In this document: positions 5,641-8,974 of the stretch, in pieces
Layout of the letters: each line of letters begins with the position of its first letter
Position numbering within the stretch: position 1 is the stretch's first letter
Assembly (NCBI GenBank): GCA_003521815.1
Contig: DPHE01000063.1
Span: forward strand, 38,785-47,758
Source: Colwellia sp.
Lineage (GTDB): Bacteria; Pseudomonadota; Gammaproteobacteria; Enterobacterales; Alteromonadaceae
Direction of reading: 5' to 3'
Length of the DNA: 8,974 nt
The notes under the pieces: model-generated
Seen by the model: only the letters and a program-made list of their open reading frames with translations
The model's database searches: none
Told to the model about the DNA's origin: nothing
Made by a program: the position numbers and the translations under genes

Positions 5641-7170
5641 TTACTCTATTACAATAGTTGTACGTTCAACACTTGACCACTGTACATGATATTGTTTACC
5701 GTCTGCTTTATCAATACGTTCAAAAGTATGTGAACCAAAAAAATCACGTTGACCTTGTAATAAGTTAGCTGGTAAAATTTCGCTACGCATAGAGTCATAA
5801 TAAAATAATGCTGATGATAGTGCACCATTAGGGATGCCAAACATCGTAGCGCTACAAACAGCTTTACGCCAATTTAACTGTCGTTCGCTCAATTGCTCAG
5901 CGAAAAAATTATCAAGCAATAAATTATCTAAGTCGTTATTTCGCTCATATGCCAAGGCAATAGATTGCAAAAAGGTTGCGCGAATAATGCAGCCGGCACG
6001 CCAAATTTTAGCAATACTAGCAAAATTAAGTGTCCATCCATGTTCTTTTCCTGCAAGCTTCATTAACTGAAAGCCTTGAGCATAGGCACTCACTTTAGCA
6101 CAATAAATGGCATCATGAAGTTGTTCTATTATTACCTGTTTTTCTTGGTCTGTTAACGTTACTGGTTCAGGACCTTTCAATAGTGTTGATGCTTGCGTGC
6201 GCAACGTCTTAAACGATGATATAGAGCGAGCGTAAACAGCTTGCGTAATAGTCGGTGTTGGGCAGCCTACTTCTAAACTACTTACGGCGGTCCACAAACC
6301 TGTACCTTTTTGCCCTGCTTTATCAAGAATCAAGTGAACTAAAGAAGTTCCTGTATCAACAGATTTATGACGTAATACTTCAACGGTTATTTCCATTAGA
6401 TAACTATCAAGTAAACCATTATTCCATTGTTCAAAAATAGTGGCAATTTCATTAGCACTCAACTCGAGACCAACGTTGAGAATATGATAAGCTTCACAGA
6501 TAATTTGCATATCCGCATATTCAATACCATTATGGATCATTTTGACATAATGACCTGCTCCTGCAGGACCTATATAAGCAGCACAAGGTTCACCTGTAGT
6601 GATAATTTCACCTGGTTTTTTTCGATCTAATGGCTTACCGGTTTTAGTGTCTACTTTAGCAGCAATTGCTTCCCAAATAGGTTTTATGCGCGTCCACGCA
6701 TAAGGAGAGCCACTTGGCATTAATGATGGGCCAAAACGTGCCCCTACTTCACCACCAGATATAGCCGAAGAAAAGAGTATAAAGTTACTTTTATATTTTT
6801 TCTCCCGAACTACAGTGTCAACCCATAAACTGTTACCCGTATCAATAACAATGTCATCAGGTTGAATACCTGCTCCAGTTAAATTTTCACAGACTTGATC
6901 GACAGGATCGCCAGCAGGCACACTTAATACAATAATGTGCGGTGCTTTTAATTGTGATAACAACTCAGTATATGAAGAACAACCGTAGACTCTTGGTGTT
7001 CCAGTAGTATTCTCAGTTTTATCTTGCTTAATAACCCCTTGAACTTTTTCATCACATAAATCAAAAACTGCGATATTAAAGCCATTATCGGCAAGATTTA
7101 GAACGAGGTTCTTCCCCATTACCCCTAAACCAATAAAACCAATGTCACTCAAAGCTGGAACTTGTGTCAT
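5641..7170 (-). CDS. gnd: 6-phosphogluconate dehydrogenase, decarboxylating (long form)
   Basis: The enzyme converts 6-phosphogluconate to ribulose-5-phosphate and CO2 in the oxidative pentose phosphate pathway. It has 509 residues against 468 in E. coli. Catalytic residues are present: K210, H213, N214 and E217 in GHYVKMIHNGIEYADMQ, and SGGEVGARFGPSLMP (138-152) for substrate binding. The C-terminal RDFFGSHTFER is typical. The extra length includes about 16 residues near 174-191. The coenzyme site is unusual: GLGVMG instead of GLAVMG, FDLCDEK instead of FNRS/TREK after the second strand, and VPAG instead of VKAG. This suggests NAD rather than NADP use, by inference. AGGAA (7180-7184, minus sense) lies 9 nt before the ATG. 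It is first in an operon with msrB, and divergent from gapA. Confidence 0.95.
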   Translation of the reverse strand: MTQVPALSDIGFIGLGVMGKNLVLNLADNGFNIAVFDLCDEKVQGVIKQDKTENTTGTPRVYGCSSYTELLSQLKAPHIIVLSVPAGDPVDQVCENLTGAGIQPDDIVIDTGNSLWVDTVVREKKYKSNFILFSSAISGGEVGARFGPSLMPSGSPYAWTRIKPIWEAIAAKVDTKTGKPLDRKKPGEIITTGEPCAAYIGPAGAGHYVKMIHNGIEYADMQIICEAYHILNVGLELSANEIATIFEQWNNGLLDSYLMEITVEVLRHKSVDTGTSLVHLILDKAGQKGTGLWTAVSSLEVGCPTPTITQAVYARSISSFKTLRTQASTLLKGPEPVTLTDQEKQVIIEQLHDAIYCAKVSAYAQGFQLMKLAGKEHGWTLNFASIAKIWRAGCIIRATFLQSIALAYERNNDLDNLLLDNFFAEQLSERQLNWRKAVCSATMFGIPNGALSSALFYYDSMRSEILPANLLQGQRDFFGSHTFERIDKADGKQYHVQWSSVERTTIVIE

Positions 7171-7179
7171 AAAATTACA
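7165..7179. promoter_or_regulatory. HexR-like box overlapping the gnd start codon
   Basis: TGTCATAAAATTACA matches the HexR core TGTAATwwwATTACA at 14 of 15 positions. The central part contains the gnd ATG read on the minus strand. The position between the gnd Shine-Dalgarno and the first codons would suit a roadblock type of control. It may also be partly fortuitous, because coding and initiation signals overlap it. No HexR gene is in the window. Confidence 0.4.
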
Positions 7180-7225
7180 TTCCTAAAATTAACCGCATTA
7201 CACCGAGTGTTTTATATAAATTACA
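7174..7225 (-). repeat. Three TGTAAT boxes at exact 23-bp spacing
   Basis: On the minus strand TGTAAT occurs at 7220-7225, 7197-7202 and 7174-7179. The intervals are both exactly 23 bp, about 2.2 helical turns. TGTAAT is the HexR half-site. Only the last copy has an opposing half-site. Confidence 0.5.
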
Positions 7226-7240
7226 GCCTAACTTCTATTT

Positions 7241-7246
7241 ATTATA
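7241..7246 (-). promoter_or_regulatory. Putative gnd -10 element
   Basis: Minus-strand TATAAT is a perfect consensus -10. No good -35 is found at 16-18 bp (the 17-bp position reads GAGCTT), so an activator may be needed. The leader to the gnd ATG would be about 65 nt and would carry the three TGTAAT copies. Confidence 0.4.
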
Positions 7247-7314
7247 GAGGATATCAGCTAAGTAAGCTCTAACATGCCTACTTTTTAAAACTCAAGATAA
7301 AGCTGACACACAAA

Positions 7315-7344
7315 ATTTTTTAGCATTTTATCATGCTAAAAAAT
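7315..7344. repeat. 12-bp perfect inverted repeat in the gnd/gapA region
   Basis: ATTTTTTAGCAT (7315-7326) and ATGCTAAAAAAT (7333-7344) are perfectly complementary around a 6-nt TTTATC loop. No T run of terminator type follows on either strand and no gene ends here, so an operator or a cruciform-prone element is more likely than a terminator. Confidence 0.6.
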
Positions 7345-7384
7345 CTAATTCATGTAAACACCTAATAAAACCACAAAAATAATA

Positions 7385-7417
7385 ATACTGTAACAAAATA
7401 AGATTTTTTTACAGTAT
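7385..7417. repeat. 9-bp perfect inverted repeat upstream of gapA
   Basis: ATACTGTAA (7385-7393) and TTACAGTAT (7409-7417) are perfectly complementary with a 15-nt spacer. Each arm contains TGTAA/TTACA, as in HexR half-sites, but the spacing is too wide for one HexR dyad. Confidence 0.5.
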
Positions 7418-7477
7418 ATACGTAACAAAACCAATAAAGCAGACTTATTTAGTGTTAAAACCAACTTTTCCTTGAAA

Positions 7478-7517
7478 AAATCTCAAAATGGTGTAATTTT
7501 ACTACATATTGAGATTT
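7478..7517. repeat. 40-bp dyad enclosing the gapA HexR-like box
   Basis: AAATCTCAAAATG (7478-7490) and CATATTGAGATTT (7505-7517) pair at 12 of 13 positions (one A-A mismatch) around a 14-nt centre. The HexR-like box lies in that centre. The right arm abuts the gapA ribosome binding site GAGAGAG (7518-7524). Confidence 0.5.
7489..7506 (+). promoter_or_regulatory. Putative gapA extended -10 overlapping a HexR-like operator
   Basis: TGTAATTTTACTACA (7492-7506) matches the HexR core TGTAATwwwATTACA at 14 of 15 positions. Its left part, TGTAAT preceded by TGG (7489-7491), also reads as an extended -10 element. TTGAAA (7472-7477) lies at a short 14-bp spacing. A HexR dimer here would cover the -10 region, fitting repression of a glycolytic gene relieved by KDPG. 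Confidence 0.5.
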
Positions 7518-7529
7518 GAGAGAGTTAAC

Positions 7530-8534
7530 ATGAAAATTAAAATTGGCATTAACGGATTTGGTCGTATTGGTCGTTTTGTATTTAGAGCTGCTGCTGCAAG
7601 AGATGATATTGAAGTAGTTGGTATAAATGATTTAATCGACATAGATTACATGGCATACATGTTAAAATATGATTCAACACATGGTCGCTTCAATGGCACA
7701 GTTGATGTTGTAGATGGTCAACTTATTGTGAATGGTAAAACCGTTCGTGTTACAGCAGAGCGTAACCCTGAAAACTTAAAGTGGGATGCAATTGACGTAG
7801 ATGTTGTTGTAGAATCAACCGGTTTATTTTTAACAAATGAAACTGCACGTAAACATATTAAAGCTGGTGCAAAACAAGTTGTTCTTTCTGCTCCTCCTAA
7901 AGATGATACGCCTATGTTTGTATGTGGTGTGAACTTAAATAAATATACAGGTCAAGATATTGTATCTAATGCTTCTTGTACTACTAACTGTTTAGCCCCT
8001 ATCGCTAAAATATTAAATGATAATTGGGGAATTAAAGATGGTTTGATGACCACTGTGCATGCAACAACTGCGACACAAAAAACGGTTGATAGTCCATCGG
8101 GTAAAGATTGGCGTGGTGGTCGTGGCGCTGGCCAAAATATTATTCCATCAACAACGGGTGCAGCAAAAGCTGTCGGTAAAATTATACCTGAGCTTGATGG
8201 TAAACTAACAGGTATGGCATTTCGAGTACCAACGCCTGATGTTTCTGTAGTAGATTTAACAGTTAACTTAAAAAAACCAGCTACTTACGCTGAAATTTGT
8301 CAAGCAATGAGCGCCGCAGCAGAGGGAGAGTTAAAAGGAGTTTTAGGCTATACTGAAGATGCAGTTGTTTCTAACGACTTTATTGGCGAAACCTGTACTT
8401 CTGTGTTTGATGCAAAAGCAGGTATTTCTTTAACTGATACTTTTGTTAAGGTTGTTTCTTGGTATGACAATGAAATTGGTTATTCAAACAAAGTTCTAGA
8501 TTTAGTGACTTATATTCATAATGATCAAAAATAG
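7530..8534 (+). CDS. gapA: Glyceraldehyde-3-phosphate dehydrogenase, type I, NAD-type
   Basis: This 334-residue cytoplasmic glycolytic enzyme makes 1,3-bisphosphoglycerate from glyceraldehyde-3-phosphate with NAD and phosphate. The sequence has the standard features: NGFGRIGR (N8-R15), NAD-specifying D34 in GINDL, catalytic C150 in SNASCTTNCLAP, H177 in TTVHATTATQKTVD, RVPTPDVSVVDL, and WYDNEIGYSNK near the C-terminus. I chose ATG 7530 over the in-frame TTG at 7509. The protein then begins MKIKIGINGFGRIGR, as in the family, and GAGAGAG (7518-7524) lies 5 nt upstream. It is divergent from gnd and is followed by a terminator. The window also encodes a second, long GAPDH on the other strand, with contrasting cofactor residues. 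Confidence 0.97.
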   Translation: MKIKIGINGFGRIGRFVFRAAAARDDIEVVGINDLIDIDYMAYMLKYDSTHGRFNGTVDVVDGQLIVNGKTVRVTAERNPENLKWDAIDVDVVVESTGLFLTNETARKHIKAGAKQVVLSAPPKDDTPMFVCGVNLNKYTGQDIVSNASCTTNCLAPIAKILNDNWGIKDGLMTTVHATTATQKTVDSPSGKDWRGGRGAGQNIIPSTTGAAKAVGKIIPELDGKLTGMAFRVPTPDVSVVDLTVNLKKPATYAEICQAMSAAAEGELKGVLGYTEDAVVSNDFIGETCTSVFDAKAGISLTDTFVKVVSWYDNEIGYSNKVLDLVTYIHNDQK

Positions 8535-8543
8535 TTTTTGATC
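8523..8543. repeat. Perfect hairpin with the gapA stop codon as its loop
   Basis: GATCAAAAA (8523-8531) and TTTTTGATC (8535-8543) are perfectly complementary, and the 3-nt loop is exactly the TAG stop codon of gapA. It precedes the main terminator by 10 bp. Confidence 0.6.
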
Positions 8544-8553
8544 TTAAAAGTAC

Positions 8554-8587
8554 AAAAAAGGCTTAATGGAAAAATTAAGCCTTTTTT
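8554..8587. terminator. Bidirectional terminator between gapA and pyrF
   Basis: AAAAAAGGCTTAAT (8554-8567) pairs through 14 bp with ATTAAGCCTTTTTT (8574-8587) around the GGAAAA loop. T runs on both strands allow termination of plus-strand gapA and of convergent pyrF. Confidence 0.92.
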
Positions 8588-8641
8588 ATTGTCTAATTTA
8601 GCTGTAATTTATTGTGATACTGGCACTAATTATTTTTTACT

Positions 8642-8974
8642 TTATCTTATCGACTGATTAATTTGCTCTAGCACACCTTGTGGATCGAATGCTTTTGTAA
8701 TTGGGCGTCCGATCACCAAATAATCAACACCAACATTTATAGCTTGCTCTGGCGTCATAATACGCTGTTGATCATCTTTAGCTGATCCAGTAGGACGTAT
8801 ACCTGGCGTGATTAATTTAAACTCTTTACCCAATGAACGCTTTAACTGTTCTGCTTCCCATGCCGAACAAACAACGCCATCTAATCCACTATCTTTGGCT
8901 AATCTAGCCAGAAAATCAACTTGCTCTGCAGGACTTTTAGAAATACCTAAACCGCGTAAATCACTTTCCGACAT
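8642..8974 (-). CDS. pyrF: Orotidine 5'-phosphate decarboxylase, C-terminal part (5' end outside window)
   Basis: PyrF decarboxylates OMP to UMP, the last step of de novo pyrimidine synthesis. About 110 residues are in the window, roughly half of the usual 230. The catalytic DxKxxD motif lies beyond the edge. Visible signatures are LDGVVCSAWEAEQLK, the phosphate-binding loop LITPGIRP, DQQRIMTPEQA, and VDYLVIGRPIT with the final conserved GR pair. The methionine at the window edge is internal: it corresponds to the SMEASDL region of E. coli PyrF, so the gene continues to the right. It ends with TAA at 8642-8644, convergent with gapA. Confidence 0.95.
   Translation of the reverse strand: MSESDLRGLGISKSPAEQVDFLARLAKDSGLDGVVCSAWEAEQLKRSLGKEFKLITPGIRPTGSAKDDQQRIMTPEQAINVGVDYLVIGRPITKAFDPQGVLEQINQSIR

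Larger units (their letters stand above)
7171..7529. promoter_or_regulatory. Divergent gnd/gapA regulatory region (359 bp)
   Basis: No gene is visible here. From left to right it holds three ATTACA copies at 23-bp spacing (7174, 7197, 7220), a perfect minus-strand -10 TATAAT (7241-7246) with a poor -35, and a 12-bp perfect dyad (7315-7344). These are followed by a 9-bp dyad (7385-7417), a 9-bp direct repeat GTAACAAAA (7390-7398 and 7422-7430), and a 40-bp dyad around a HexR-like box at the gapA promoter (7478-7517). The size and the number of dyads suggest control by more than one regulator. Confidence 0.6.

Noticed and set aside
5834..6630. Several plus-strand frames of 60-80 codons antisense to gnd
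   Set aside because: All are within gnd, whose protein matches its family end to end; the antisense products look random.
7315..7344. Rho-independent terminator
   Set aside because: The T-rich part is the 5' arm of the stem, only a very short T run follows in minus sense, and no gene ends nearby in either orientation.
7509..7529. In-frame TTG start for gapA, adding seven residues
   Set aside because: The extension would run through the GAGAGAG ribosome binding site, and the family begins at the MKIKIGINGFGR methionine.
8972..8974. Methionine at the window edge as the start of pyrF
   Set aside because: It aligns inside the PyrF family sequence, and the catalytic N-terminal half must lie outside the window.

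Overview
The window looks like a piece of a marine gammaproteobacterial chromosome, most probably of the order Alteromonadales and near Colwellia or its relatives. It is AT-rich, has tightly packed housekeeping genes, and carries several family versions shared with Shewanella-like bacteria: a roughly 509-residue 6-phosphogluconate dehydrogenase, a roughly 480-residue second GAPDH, and a yccA-tusDCBE neighbourhood. This placement is inferred from protein similarity recalled from knowledge of the families; no search was run. No mobile element, phage gene, CRISPR array or obvious horizontally acquired block is visible.

Layout. Positions 1-22 hold the 5' end of a tRNA-Ser on the minus strand, with a stringent-type promoter just upstream. 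The plus strand then carries tag (3-methyladenine DNA glycosylase I), yccA (BAX inhibitor-1 family membrane protein) and the compact tusD-tusC-tusB-tusE operon for the sulfur relay to the tRNA wobble base. A strong bidirectional terminator at 3288-3325 separates this from a minus-strand block. That block holds a long, GapB-like GAPDH at 3370-4821, a 432-bp gap without a recognisable gene, msrB (methionine-R-sulfoxide reductase) and gnd (6-phosphogluconate dehydrogenase). gnd and msrB form an operon. A divergent 359-bp regulatory region (7171-7529) leads to plus-strand gapA (classical NAD-type GAPDH). A second bidirectional terminator follows, and then the C-terminal half of pyrF, which runs off the right edge.

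How the genes fit together. The left part serves DNA repair, membrane-protein quality control and tRNA thiolation. The right part is central carbon metabolism: two GAPDHs of apparently opposite cofactor type around an oxidative pentose phosphate step. The gnd/gapA intergenic region is dense in dyads. Two of them match 14 of 15 positions of the known HexR core (TGTAATwwwATTACA), one overlapping the putative gapA -10 and one overlapping the gnd start codon. HexR is the KDPG-responsive regulator of central carbon metabolism in this lineage, so co-control of gapA and gnd is a plausible inference.

I see no clearly new multi-gene system. The most interesting points are the apparent reciprocal cofactor signatures (Gnd looks NAD-type, the long GAPDH looks NADP-type), the HexR-like sites with three TGTAAT copies at exactly 23-bp spacing, several long perfect dyads, and two tiny reading frames with good ribosome binding sites flanking tag.
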